Shown: one piece after another, positions 1 through 6,494 of the stretch
Layout of the letters: the number at the start of each line of letters is the position of its first letter
How positions within the stretch are numbered: position 1 is the first letter of the stretch
The notes under the pieces: generated by a model
Database searches by the model: none
The model's input: only the letters and a program-made list of their open reading frames with translations
Told to the model about the DNA's origin: nothing
Program-made: the position numbers and the translations under genes
Assembly (NCBI GenBank): GCA_902796295.1
Contig: CADBOL010000202.1
Location: 1 to 6,555 of the forward strand
Origin: Oscillospiraceae bacterium
Lineage (GTDB): Bacteria > Bacillota > Clostridia > Oscillospirales > Acutalibacteraceae
DNA length: 6,555 nucleotides
Reading direction: 5' to 3'

Positions 1-185
1 ATCGCGGTCGCGAGCAGTGAAGTGACAAGAGATTTGCCGACTCCGCCCTTTCCGCTGACAACTCCTATAACCTTTTTGATTCTGCTGTTTTCGCCGGGCT
101 TCAGGATTAAATCCTGAGGTGCCTTCCTTGAAGGGCAGTCTGCCCCGCAGCTTTCACAGCTTGACTTGGTGCATTCTTCGCTCAT
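1..185 (-). CDS. mrp: Mrp/NBP35-family Fe-S carrier P-loop ATPase, N-terminal part (cut by window edge)
   Basis: Only the first 61 codons are in the window; the gene continues past base 1. The protein starts with a cysteine-rich leader holding C5, C10, C13 and C17 (C-x4-C-x2-C-x3-C). A deviant Walker A motif, GKGGVGKS, follows at residues 45-52 after the strand KKVIGVVS. This combination is typical of the Mrp/ApbC/NBP35 family, cytosolic ATPases that bind and hand over iron-sulfur clusters; the cysteine leader resembles the extra cluster site of NBP35 and is common in clostridial members. The ATG at 183-185 is chosen because AGGAGA lies six bases upstream and the known N-terminal pattern begins there. 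It follows the DUF1624 gene by 14 bases, so the two are probably co-transcribed. Family assignment is firm; which apo-proteins it serves cannot be told. Confidence 0.92.
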   Translation of the reverse strand, partial: MSEECTKSSCESCGADCPSRKAPQDLILKPGENSRIKKVIGVVSGKGGVGKSLVTSLLATA

Positions 186-191
186 AATATA

Positions 192-197
192 TCTCCT
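192..197 (-). promoter_or_regulatory. Ribosome binding site of the Mrp-family gene
   Basis: The minus strand reads AGGAGA here, six bases before the ATG at 185. It sits in the 14-base gap after the stop codon of the upstream gene, and it fixes the Mrp start. Confidence 0.8.
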
Positions 198-199
198 GA

Positions 200-970
200 T
201 TAAATAATTTTTGATGCAATATACGCAAGCAGCGCGATTACCGGGAAATGAGTGACATAGATGATAAAAGCGTGCCTGCCGAGCCACCCAAAAAACCTGA
301 ATTTCTCGCTGTAAACAAAACCGGGAAGCTCCTTTTGAAGAATAATCCGCCCGCCGAAAACTCCGAAAAAGAACATAAAGATATTCGGAAAAAGAGGAAA
401 ATAATCGGCAGATACAAAAGAGGCGGAATGGATTCCGAACGGCATAAGCAGATCGTGCTCAAAAAGCTCCGGCGGAAGGGCAATCTTAATCAGACTCCCG
501 TCACCGAGTACTCCGTATTTAAGGCCGTATGACATATAATAAAGAATCAGACAAATGAACATCCCGGCAAACGGCTCCGCTTTGTTTACCGCCTTTTCGC
601 AGACGGCGTAGAGCAGCACGGCGAGACCGAGAAAGTGGAGAATACCGAAATATACCCTGAATTCATTTATCCCGAGTGCGGGAAGGACCGCGCATGTCAT
701 CACGGTAAACACCGCAGCCGCCGCGATGATTTTTAAGCTTCTTTTGAAATTGCTGTGTGAGAGCAGGCAGGAAAAACCGCAGACAAATATGAAAAGCCCT
801 GCAAAAAACGGCTCGGCCGGCGTAAAAAACACAAAAAGCTTTTTCGCGGCCTGAAACCCGAAAACATCGCCGAAAACCCAGTAGGCGTGATAGAGCACCA
901 TGCAGAAAACGGCGAGCCCTCTGACTTCATCGAGCAGGAATATCCTCTTTTTTTCCTCTGTTGCTTCCAT
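200..970 (-). CDS. DUF1624 / HGSNAT-catalytic-domain-like integral membrane acyltransferase
   Basis: This is a polytopic membrane protein of 256 residues from the chosen start. It resembles the DUF1624 family, related to the catalytic domain of heparan-alpha-glucosaminide N-acetyltransferase and more distantly to membrane acyltransferases. Visible family marks are RIFLLDEVRG at 9-18 with H28 in the first membrane segment, FGILHFLGL at 108-116, ADYFPLFPNIFMFFFG at 188-203, and WLGRHAFIIYVTHFPV at 229-244 with H241. About seven hydrophobic stretches are seen. The likely activity is acyl transfer across or at the membrane, but the acceptor is unknown. An upstream in-frame ATG at 1009 would add 13 residues. 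The ATG at 970 is preferred because the domain normally begins close to the RIxxLDxxRG motif and a promoter-like element overlaps the longer version. Neither start has a clear Shine-Dalgarno. It probably forms an operon with the Mrp gene. Confidence 0.82.
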   Translation of the reverse strand: MEATEEKKRIFLLDEVRGLAVFCMVLYHAYWVFGDVFGFQAAKKLFVFFTPAEPFFAGLFIFVCGFSCLLSHSNFKRSLKIIAAAAVFTVMTCAVLPALGINEFRVYFGILHFLGLAVLLYAVCEKAVNKAEPFAGMFICLILYYMSYGLKYGVLGDGSLIKIALPPELFEHDLLMPFGIHSASFVSADYFPLFPNIFMFFFGVFGGRIILQKELPGFVYSEKFRFFGWLGRHAFIIYVTHFPVIALLAYIASKII

Positions 971-977
971 AACGGAT

Positions 978-1005
978 ATTTTATCATATTTAACCAAAAA
1001 TGCAA
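978..1005 (-). promoter_or_regulatory. Candidate sigma-A promoter with extended -10 for the minus-strand genes
   Basis: The minus strand shows TTGCAT (1005-1000), a 16-base spacer, and TAAAAT (983-978) preceded by TGA, giving an extended -10 (TGnTAAAAT). The predicted transcription start falls at about 970-972, next to the ATG at 970, so the transcript would have almost no leader. This agrees with the lack of a Shine-Dalgarno before that ATG. It is recognised by pattern only; AT-rich DNA makes chance matches easy. Confidence 0.5.
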
Positions 1006-1012
1006 GCATTTA

Positions 1013-1041
1013 TTGACTTTATAAAAAGAATCGTATAAAAT
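1013..1041 (+). promoter_or_regulatory. Candidate sigma-A promoter for the five-gene plus-strand operon
   Basis: TTGACT (1013-1018) is followed by a 17-base spacer and TAAAAT (1036-1041). Each hexamer matches five of six consensus bases. Transcription would begin around 1048, leaving a leader of about 25 bases before the ATG at 1073. No operator-like inverted repeat was evident nearby. Confidence 0.6.
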
Positions 1042-1072
1042 AAAGAACAATATATTGAATCAGGTTGTAACT

Positions 1073-1618
1073 ATGGCGGAAACACTCAGAAAAATTCTAT
1101 TCAGGATATTCAAAAAAGAATCGCTGCCCGGCAGAATTATAGATAAAATCGTGACAAGAGAGATACTGATGTATCTCATTTTCGGCGTGCTCACCACGCT
1201 TGTAAACTACACCGCGACCATACTGCTGAGCAGATATGTCTTCACCTCGCAGCAGAGCGGTCAGTTCACGCTGTGCAATGCGGTTGCCTGGGCGGTCAGC
1301 GTTCTTTTTGCCTTTTTCACAAACAAACTCTTTGTCTTTGAGAGCAAGAGCTTCGCGCCGGCGGTGTTTGCGAAAGAATTTATCTCTTTTGTCGCCGCGA
1401 GAGCGCTGTCGGGAATTATCGAAATATTCATGCCGGAACTGCTTATGAAGGCAGGCCTTGACCAGACTCTTTTCGGGGTCAAAGGTATGCCCGCAAAGCT
1501 TGCGGTATCAATATTCGTGATAATATTCAATTATGTTTTCTCTAAGCTCGTTTCTTTCAGAAAAAAGAAGACTGCGGGCAAAAGCGAAGATGAAAACAAT
1601 ACAGGAGGGGCACAATGA
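1073..1618 (+). CDS. GtrA-family small membrane protein
   Basis: The product has 181 residues and four hydrophobic segments (about 31-54, 68-88, 103-124, 141-161) with a basic N-terminus and a charged C-terminal tail. The sequence matches the GtrA-like family: YLIFGVLTTLVNY at 34-46, then the hallmark FAFFTNKLFVFES at 79-91 ending helix two, and FNYVFSKLVSFRKK at 152-165 at the end of helix four. GtrA proteins are thought to flip polyprenyl-linked sugars or otherwise help build surface glycans; many have no proven role. The ATG at 1073 is chosen because AGG lies eight bases upstream; an in-frame TTG at 1055 would add six residues but has poorer support. It opens the operon, and its stop overlaps the transporter start by four bases (ATGA), suggesting translational coupling. 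Its role beside a sugar importer and a fucosidase is unclear. Confidence 0.88.
   Translation: MAETLRKILFRIFKKESLPGRIIDKIVTREILMYLIFGVLTTLVNYTATILLSRYVFTSQQSGQFTLCNAVAWAVSVLFAFFTNKLFVFESKSFAPAVFAKEFISFVAARALSGIIEIFMPELLMKAGLDQTLFGVKGMPAKLAVSIFVIIFNYVFSKLVSFRKKKTAGKSEDENNTGGAQ
1603..1608 (+). promoter_or_regulatory. Strong ribosome binding site of the sugar transporter gene
   Basis: A full AGGAGG lies six bases before the ATG at 1615, inside the last codons of the GtrA gene. It suggests the transporter is translated efficiently even though its start overlaps the upstream stop. Confidence 0.85.
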
Positions 1619-3048
1619 AAAAGTATATGAATCTCAAGGAGATACTCGCCTATTCGCTCGGCCTTTTCGGCTTTCAGGCGATAGTGGGTCTTCTCAATTC
1701 CTACCAGGCGGAGTTTTACGGCTCTGTTATGGGCGCGAGCCTTGCGGTAGTCGGCATCATCATCCTTGTCGCAAAAATCGTATCTGCTGTTTTTGACCCT
1801 ATTATCGGCAACAAGATTGAGGGAACGAACAGCAAGCTCGGTAAATTCAAACCGTTTATTCTTGTATCGATTCCCGTGCTTCTGATATTCACGGCGATTG
1901 TATTTTTCGATATTCCGGCTCTTCATTTTGACAAAGCCGGCAACAAGCTTTATATCTATATTTTCATTACCTTCCTCATCTGGTGTCTCGGTATGACTCT
2001 TGCCGATGTTCCGACACAGGGCATCGCATCCGTTCTGACCCCCGATGCAACCGAGAGAACAAATGTGGTTTCGATAGCCAACACCGCAAAGCAGATCGGC
2101 TTTGCCGCCTGCGCGGTAATCGTTCCCGTAATATGCCTTATCATCCCCGAGGGATCGAAAGTCCTTGTAAATAAGGGTGAAACAGATACCCCGATGATAG
2201 CGGGCGAATACTTCTGGTCTGCTCTTGCGACAGCCGCCGCTGGATGTCTGCTTATGGCACTCATAGTATTGTGGAATAAAGAGAGAGTTCCCTACACAGC
2301 GGGCGAAAAGAATACTTTCAAAGATATGATAGGCGCTATCAAAGGAAACAAGCCGCTTATACTTGTCATTGTCTCATATTTCCTCGGTTTCGGCAGACAG
2401 ATGGCGATGGGCATTCAGGTTCAGGCGGCAAACGCTCTTATCGGCAGCCAGAATCTTGTTATCATCCTCGGTATAACCACCGCTGTCGGTTCCATGATCT
2501 CAATGGCAATTACTCCCGTTCTCATTAAAAAACTCGGCGAAAAAACCACTTATCTCGCGCTGTCGATTTACGGCTTCGTAATTTCCGTTGCCGCTTACAT
2601 TGTTTTTGCATATGTAACACAAAACCAGATAGTAATGTATATATTCCTCTTCCTCATCGGTCTTCAGTTCAGCGCTGTTACTCTCATGCCGATGATTATG
2701 ACGGCGGACTGCGTGGATTACTATGAATATGAAACAGGCAAAAGAAAAGAAGGCCCGGTTTACGCTCTTCTTTCTCTCACAATCAAAGTCTGTCTCGCTC
2801 TCGGTACTGCTCTCGGACTTATCTTTGTAAGCAAATCCGGATATTCCGAGGCGCTCGCGAGCGGCGAAGCTTTCAGCGATTCCACAAAGAATATGATATT
2901 CTTCGCATATACCGCAATGCCCGGTATCCTTGCGCTTCTCTCCGCATTCCCGATTTTCAAATATGACATTTACGGCGAGAAGAAGGCAAAGATCTCGGCA
3001 GCTCTTCAGGAGCGCAGAGGCGGCAGCGCACCCGAAACAGCCGAATAA
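1615..3048 (+). CDS. GPH-family (MelB-like, MFS) sugar:cation symporter
   Basis: The 477-residue product has about 12 membrane segments and is a member of the glycoside-pentoside-hexuronide:cation symporter family (MFS_2), which imports glycosides with Na+ or H+ across the plasma membrane. Family marks are FDPIIGNKIEG at 60-70, the loop KLGKFKPFILVSIP at 74-87, DVPTQG at 131-136, and in the second half MTADCVDYYEYETGKRKEG at 362-380 with K391 in the following helix. Gapless comparison of helix one to two with E. coli MelB (recalled, not computed) puts D61 at MelB D59, D131 at D124 and K391 at K377, but Q21 at D19, S57 at D55, Q135 at W128 and N156 at R149. Melibiose is therefore an unlikely substrate. 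The fucosidase gene 16 bases downstream suggests a fucoside or similar small glycan. Family is firm; substrate and coupling ion are inferred. Confidence 0.9.
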   Translation: MKKYMNLKEILAYSLGLFGFQAIVGLLNSYQAEFYGSVMGASLAVVGIIILVAKIVSAVFDPIIGNKIEGTNSKLGKFKPFILVSIPVLLIFTAIVFFDIPALHFDKAGNKLYIYIFITFLIWCLGMTLADVPTQGIASVLTPDATERTNVVSIANTAKQIGFAACAVIVPVICLIIPEGSKVLVNKGETDTPMIAGEYFWSALATAAAGCLLMALIVLWNKERVPYTAGEKNTFKDMIGAIKGNKPLILVIVSYFLGFGRQMAMGIQVQAANALIGSQNLVIILGITTAVGSMISMAITPVLIKKLGEKTTYLALSIYGFVISVAAYIVFAYVTQNQIVMYIFLFLIGLQFSAVTLMPMIMTADCVDYYEYETGKRKEGPVYALLSLTIKVCLALGTALGLIFVSKSGYSEALASGEAFSDSTKNMIFFAYTAMPGILALLSAFPIFKYDIYGEKKAKISAALQERRGGSAPETAE

Positions 3049-3051
3049 AAC

Positions 3052-3057
3052 GGAGGA
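3052..3057 (+). promoter_or_regulatory. Ribosome binding site of the GH29 gene
   Basis: GGAGGA stands seven bases before the ATG at 3065, in the 16-base gap after the transporter stop codon. It decides the start of the fucosidase. Confidence 0.85.
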
Positions 3058-3064
3058 ATAATAA

Positions 3065-4354
3065 ATGTTATCTTTACCCGAATATGAAAAACAGATTGCC
3101 GAAACACGTGACGAACGAATGAAATGGTGGCGTGAAGCGCGCTTCGGTATGTTCATACACTACGGCCTCTATTCGCAGGTGGGCAGAAACGAATGGGTCA
3201 TGGCCTGCGAGAATATCCCGCCGAAAGAATATGAAAAGCTCGCGGATACCTTCGCCCCAAAAGAGGGCTGCTGCCGCGAGTGGGCTGCTCTCGCCAAAAA
3301 GGCGGGCTGCAAATATATGGTGATGACCTCGCGCCATCACGAGGGATTCTCGCTCTGGGATTCAAAAGCAAATCCCTATAACAGCGTTAATTACGGCCCT
3401 CACAGAGATATAGTAAAAGAATTCGTTGAGGCGTGCAGGGAATACGGGCTGAAATTCGGCTTTTACACCTCCTGCATGGACTGGCATCATCCCGATGCCT
3501 TTGCGGCCGCATATGACACCGACGCGAGAAAAAGATTCACGGATTATATAAAGGCTCTCAACGAGGAGCTTCTGACCCAGTACGGCGATATAGACATACT
3601 CTGGTATGACGTTCCCTCGCCCATGGAAAGCTGGGAGGGCTGGGATTCCCTCGCGAGAAATCAGTATCTGCGCTCAATCCAGCCGCACATAATCATAAAC
3701 GACAGAAGCCGTCTGCCCGAAGATTTCGGCACTCCAGAGGAGAGAATCGATGCCGAAGACAGAGACTGGGAAGCGTGCATGACATTCAACGGCGTCAGCT
3801 GGGGATATATTGACAGCGAGCAGGCACTGCCCTACAGCTACTCCCCCCAGCAGATTGCGAAGATGCTCCAGACCTGCTGCGAGAGAGGCGGAAACCTTCT
3901 GCTCAATGTGGGCCCGATGCCCGACGGCAGCATTCCCGACGAGGCGGTTGAGCCGATGGAAAAGATAGGCGAATGGCTCAAGGTCAACGGCGAAGCGGTT
4001 TACGGCAGCCTCAAAAAGCTTCGCGGCAACGAGTATCAGGGCAACGGCGTTTCACGCCCGAGCTGCAAAGGCAACACAGTCTATCTGTGGAATAAAATCT
4101 GGGCGCCGAGAAACGGCGAAATAGGCATCGGAGGATTCTTCACAAAACCCGTAAAAATCTCCTTTATGGACGGCACGGAAATAGAATTCGAAAAAATCGG
4201 AGACAGGATGATTCTCAAAAACCTGCCCGAAAAGAATCCGGACCCGATTCTCGGTATTCCGCTTATCAAGCTGGAATTCGACTGCGAGCCCGAATACAGA
4301 TTCGCCTCGTATTTCCCGCAGCTAAACGGCGGATTATCAAGAGAAATCAAGTGA
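3065..4354 (+). CDS. GH29 alpha-L-fucosidase, cytoplasmic
   Basis: This 429-residue enzyme belongs to glycoside hydrolase family 29, which releases terminal alpha-L-fucose with retention. The (beta/alpha)8 domain runs from about 20 to 315. Marks in order are ARFGMFIHYGLYS at 25-37, MVMTSRHHEGFSLWDS at 85-100 with the histidine pair 91-92, FGFYTSCMDWHHPD at 131-144, DIDILWYDVP at 175-184 where D182 fits the catalytic nucleophile, WEACMTFNGVSWGY at 235-248, and GGNLLLNVGPMPDGSIP at 275-291. The acid/base residue varies within GH29 and is not assigned with confidence; E236 is only a conserved carboxylate to test. A short C-terminal part (about 330-429) fits a beta-sandwich; no carbohydrate-binding module is seen. 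There is no signal peptide, so the substrate must come in through the upstream transporter. Exact linkage preference, or a related 6-deoxy sugar, cannot be read from the sequence. Confidence 0.9.
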   Translation: MLSLPEYEKQIAETRDERMKWWREARFGMFIHYGLYSQVGRNEWVMACENIPPKEYEKLADTFAPKEGCCREWAALAKKAGCKYMVMTSRHHEGFSLWDSKANPYNSVNYGPHRDIVKEFVEACREYGLKFGFYTSCMDWHHPDAFAAAYDTDARKRFTDYIKALNEELLTQYGDIDILWYDVPSPMESWEGWDSLARNQYLRSIQPHIIINDRSRLPEDFGTPEERIDAEDRDWEACMTFNGVSWGYIDSEQALPYSYSPQQIAKMLQTCCERGGNLLLNVGPMPDGSIPDEAVEPMEKIGEWLKVNGEAVYGSLKKLRGNEYQGNGVSRPSCKGNTVYLWNKIWAPRNGEIGIGGFFTKPVKISFMDGTEIEFEKIGDRMILKNLPEKNPDPILGIPLIKLEFDCEPEYRFASYFPQLNGGLSREIK

Positions 4355-4358
4355 TACA

Positions 4359-5894
4359 ATGTTTATACTGACATCGAAACAGATGTATGAGGCGGAGTGC
4401 TCCGCGGTTGAGAGAGGAATTTCATTCGCTCAGCTCATGGAAAAGGCCGGAAGCGCATGCGCCGGCATCATCTTTGATGAATACTGCCGCGAAGGCACCC
4501 GCGTGCTCGTCATATCGGGAAAAGGCAAAAACGGCGGAGACGGCTTCGTCATAGCGAGGCATCTGCTCGAAAAAGGATGCGCGGTCAAGGTTTACCTGCC
4601 CTGCGGCAGACCCTCCGGCGGCATCGCGGCAGACAATATGAATCTCGTTGACGAAAGCTTGATTTATGAAGATGATTTTAGCGCTCTCATAAGCGAAAGC
4701 GAAATAATTGTTGACGCCGTTTACGGCACGGGCTTCAGAGGCTCGCTCGACGAAAAGTGCAGCGCGCTTGCAAGAGCTGTCAATGAATCGGGAAAAACCG
4801 TTGTGAGCATTGATATCCCTTCGGGAGCGGAATGCGACACAGCAAAAGTAAACGGTGAAGTTTTCAAAGCGGATATGACAATCGCAATTTCCGCCGTCAA
4901 ACCGGTTCATGTGATGAAACCCTCAAAAAACGTATGCGGCAGGGTCGTGACCGCCGATATTTCCATAACCGAGGAAGACTTTAAAAAAGCCGGCGGCGCA
5001 CTGCTTTTCACATACACCGATGAGGATATAAAAAAGATACTCCCGGCAAGACCGGAAGTTTCAAACAAGGGCACATTCGGAAATGCGCTGTGTATCGCGG
5101 GAAGCAGGAATATGCCGGGAGCCGCGAAAATCGCGTCCGCCGGAGCTGTCAGGAGCGGAGCGGGGCTTGTTACGCTCGCCTTCCCGGACGCCGCATATAA
5201 CGCGATAGCACCCTGTGTCACCGAGCAGGTTATGCTTCCCTGCGAATCTGCCGGAGACGGGACTTTTTCTGCATCCGCTTCGGATAAACTCATAAATAAA
5301 GCCTCTGCCTGCACCGCCTGCCTTGCCGGCTGCGGTCTCGGCGTAAACGAAGACACAAAAGAGCTTGTATTCAGCCTCATACGCAGTGTGAATACTCCGC
5401 TTCTGCTCGATGCGGACGCGCTCAACTGCGTGAGCGAAAACCCGGATATACTGAAGGAAGCGAATGCGCCTGTCATAATCACTCCCCATCCGGGCGAGAT
5501 GAGCAGACTCACAAAAAAGAGCATTGACGAAATACTCTCAGCGCCTGTCACAGCCGCGAAGGAATTCGCCGGTGAATACGGCTGCACCGTTGTGCTCAAA
5601 GGCGCAAACACTGTCATATGCGAAAACGGCACGAGTGAAATATACATTAATGCAAACGGAAACAGCGGCCTTGCCAAAGGAGGCAGCGGAGACCTGCTCT
5701 CGGGCATAATCGTTTCTCTGCTCGCGCAGGGCATGAAGCCCTTTGACGCCGCCTGCGCGGGTGTGTATATTCACGGCGGCTGCGCCGACGAAACAGCCGG
5801 AATCCTCAGCAAAAGAGGAATGACTGTAACGGATATAACCGGGCATCTGCCCGTTTACCTCAATAAATTCGAAAAGGACGGAGATATTATATGA
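4359..5894 (+). CDS. nnr: Bifunctional NAD(P)H-hydrate epimerase / ADP-dependent NAD(P)H-hydrate dehydratase
   Basis: The 511-residue protein has the normal two-domain layout of bacterial Nnr (YjeF). Residues 1 to about 215 form the epimerase that interconverts R- and S-NAD(P)HX: GKGKNGGDG at 54-62, VDAVYGTGFRG at 118-128 with the likely catalytic D119, and SIDIPSG at 150-156. Residues 220 to 505 form the ribokinase-like dehydratase that restores NAD(P)H from the S form using ADP: KGTFGNALCIAGSR at 238-251, LLDADALN at 349-356, ITPHPGEMSRL at 374-384, VLKGAN at 412-417, and GGSGDLLSGI at 441-450 with D445. Both sites look intact. The start lies four bases after the fucosidase stop with only a weak Shine-Dalgarno, so coupled translation is likely, and its stop overlaps thrH by ATGA. 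It is a cytosolic metabolite-repair enzyme; the sugar operon context says little about its job. Confidence 0.95.
   Translation: MFILTSKQMYEAECSAVERGISFAQLMEKAGSACAGIIFDEYCREGTRVLVISGKGKNGGDGFVIARHLLEKGCAVKVYLPCGRPSGGIAADNMNLVDESLIYEDDFSALISESEIIVDAVYGTGFRGSLDEKCSALARAVNESGKTVVSIDIPSGAECDTAKVNGEVFKADMTIAISAVKPVHVMKPSKNVCGRVVTADISITEEDFKKAGGALLFTYTDEDIKKILPARPEVSNKGTFGNALCIAGSRNMPGAAKIASAGAVRSGAGLVTLAFPDAAYNAIAPCVTEQVMLPCESAGDGTFSASASDKLINKASACTACLAGCGLGVNEDTKELVFSLIRSVNTPLLLDADALNCVSENPDILKEANAPVIITPHPGEMSRLTKKSIDEILSAPVTAAKEFAGEYGCTVVLKGANTVICENGTSEIYINANGNSGLAKGGSGDLLSGIIVSLLAQGMKPFDAACAGVYIHGGCADETAGILSKRGMTVTDITGHLPVYLNKFEKDGDII
5880..5883 (+). promoter_or_regulatory. Ribosome binding site of thrH
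   Basis: GGAG is placed seven bases before the ATG at 5891, inside the 3' end of nnr, and supports this start together with the four-base overlap. Confidence 0.65.
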
Positions 5895-6490
5895 ATATAG
5901 TTTGCCTTGATCTTGAAGGTGTGCTTGTACCCGAAATCTGGATTGCCTTCTCGGAAGAGTCAAAAATACCCGAGCTGCGTATCACCACGAGAGACGAGCC
6001 CGACTATGACAAGCTGATGAAATACAGACTCGGCATTCTCAAGGAGCATGGTCTCGGGCTCAATGAGATACAGGCTGTCATTTCAAAAATCGACCCGCTG
6101 CCCGGCGCGAAAGAATTCCTTGACGAGCTGCGCTCTTTTTCTCAGGTACTCATTCTCAGCGACACATTTGAGCAGTTCGCCGCTCCGCTTATGAAAAAGC
6201 TCGGCATGCCCACGATATTCTGCAACACACTCGAGGTTGCCGGAAACGGGGAAATCACAGGCTATCATATGCGCTGCGAGCAGTCGAAGCTTTCCACAAT
6301 CAAGGCGCTTCAATCCATAGGATATGAGCCCATAACAAGCGGAGACAGCTATAACGACCTCGGAATGATTCTGGCGAGCAAAGCGGGATTTCTCTTCAGA
6401 AGCACCGAAAAAATCAAGGCCGATTATCCCGACCTCCCGGCGTTTGAGGAATATGACGACCTCCTTGCCGCAATAAAATCGGCAATGTGA
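5891..6490 (+). CDS. thrH: ThrH, bifunctional phosphoserine phosphatase / homoserine phosphotransferase (HAD family)
   Basis: The 199-residue HAD enzyme closely follows Pseudomonas aeruginosa ThrH (about 205 residues) along its length, notably in CLDLEGVLVPEIWIAF at 5-20, ILSDTFEQF at 88-96 and GDSYND at 151-156. Motif I is DLEG, with nucleophile D7 and E9 in place of the second aspartate of ordinary HAD phosphatases, as is characteristic of ThrH. S90 is motif II, K133 the motif III lysine, and D152 and D156 the metal-binding aspartates. Known ThrH hydrolyses phosphoserine and can pass the phosphate to homoserine, giving phosphohomoserine for threonine synthesis. The start overlaps the nnr stop by four bases, so it is the last gene of the operon. 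Whether it serves serine or threonine synthesis here depends on whether serB and thrB exist elsewhere. All catalytic residues look intact. Confidence 0.93.
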   Translation: MNIVCLDLEGVLVPEIWIAFSEESKIPELRITTRDEPDYDKLMKYRLGILKEHGLGLNEIQAVISKIDPLPGAKEFLDELRSFSQVLILSDTFEQFAAPLMKKLGMPTIFCNTLEVAGNGEITGYHMRCEQSKLSTIKALQSIGYEPITSGDSYNDLGMILASKAGFLFRSTEKIKADYPDLPAFEEYDDLLAAIKSAM

Positions 6491-6494
6491 GTCT

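Noticed and set aside
248..532. Plus-strand open frame inside the DUF1624 gene
   Set aside because: It has no ribosome binding site, is rich in Lys/Arg/Asn, and is opposite conserved motifs of the membrane protein.
971..1009. Upstream ATG adding 13 residues to the DUF1624 protein
   Set aside because: The region holds a promoter-like TTGCAT / TGATAAAAT pair on the same strand, and the family normally begins near RIxxLDxxRG. It has no Shine-Dalgarno, though the chosen start lacks one too, so this is a preference rather than proof.
1055..1072. TTG start adding six residues to the GtrA protein
   Set aside because: The ATG at 1073 has a better placed AGG and suits the predicted promoter leader; the TTG would lie only a few bases after the expected transcription start.
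1531..1926. Minus-strand open frame across the GtrA/transporter junction
   Set aside because: It covers the strong AGGAGG and overlapping start of two well-supported genes, and its product has no family resemblance.
2500..3156. Long open frame on the minus strand opposite the 3' part of the transporter and the start of the fucosidase gene
   Set aside because: It is antisense to the 3' end of the GPH transporter and runs across the intergenic gap into the GH29 gene. The translation has no recognisable domain and a low-complexity, Ser/Cys/Arg-rich look expected of a shadow frame.
4907..5734. Long open frame on the minus strand opposite nnr
   Set aside because: It lies wholly inside the clearly coding dehydratase half of Nnr, has a Ser/Pro/Ala-rich composition typical of an antisense shadow, and has no recognisable motif.
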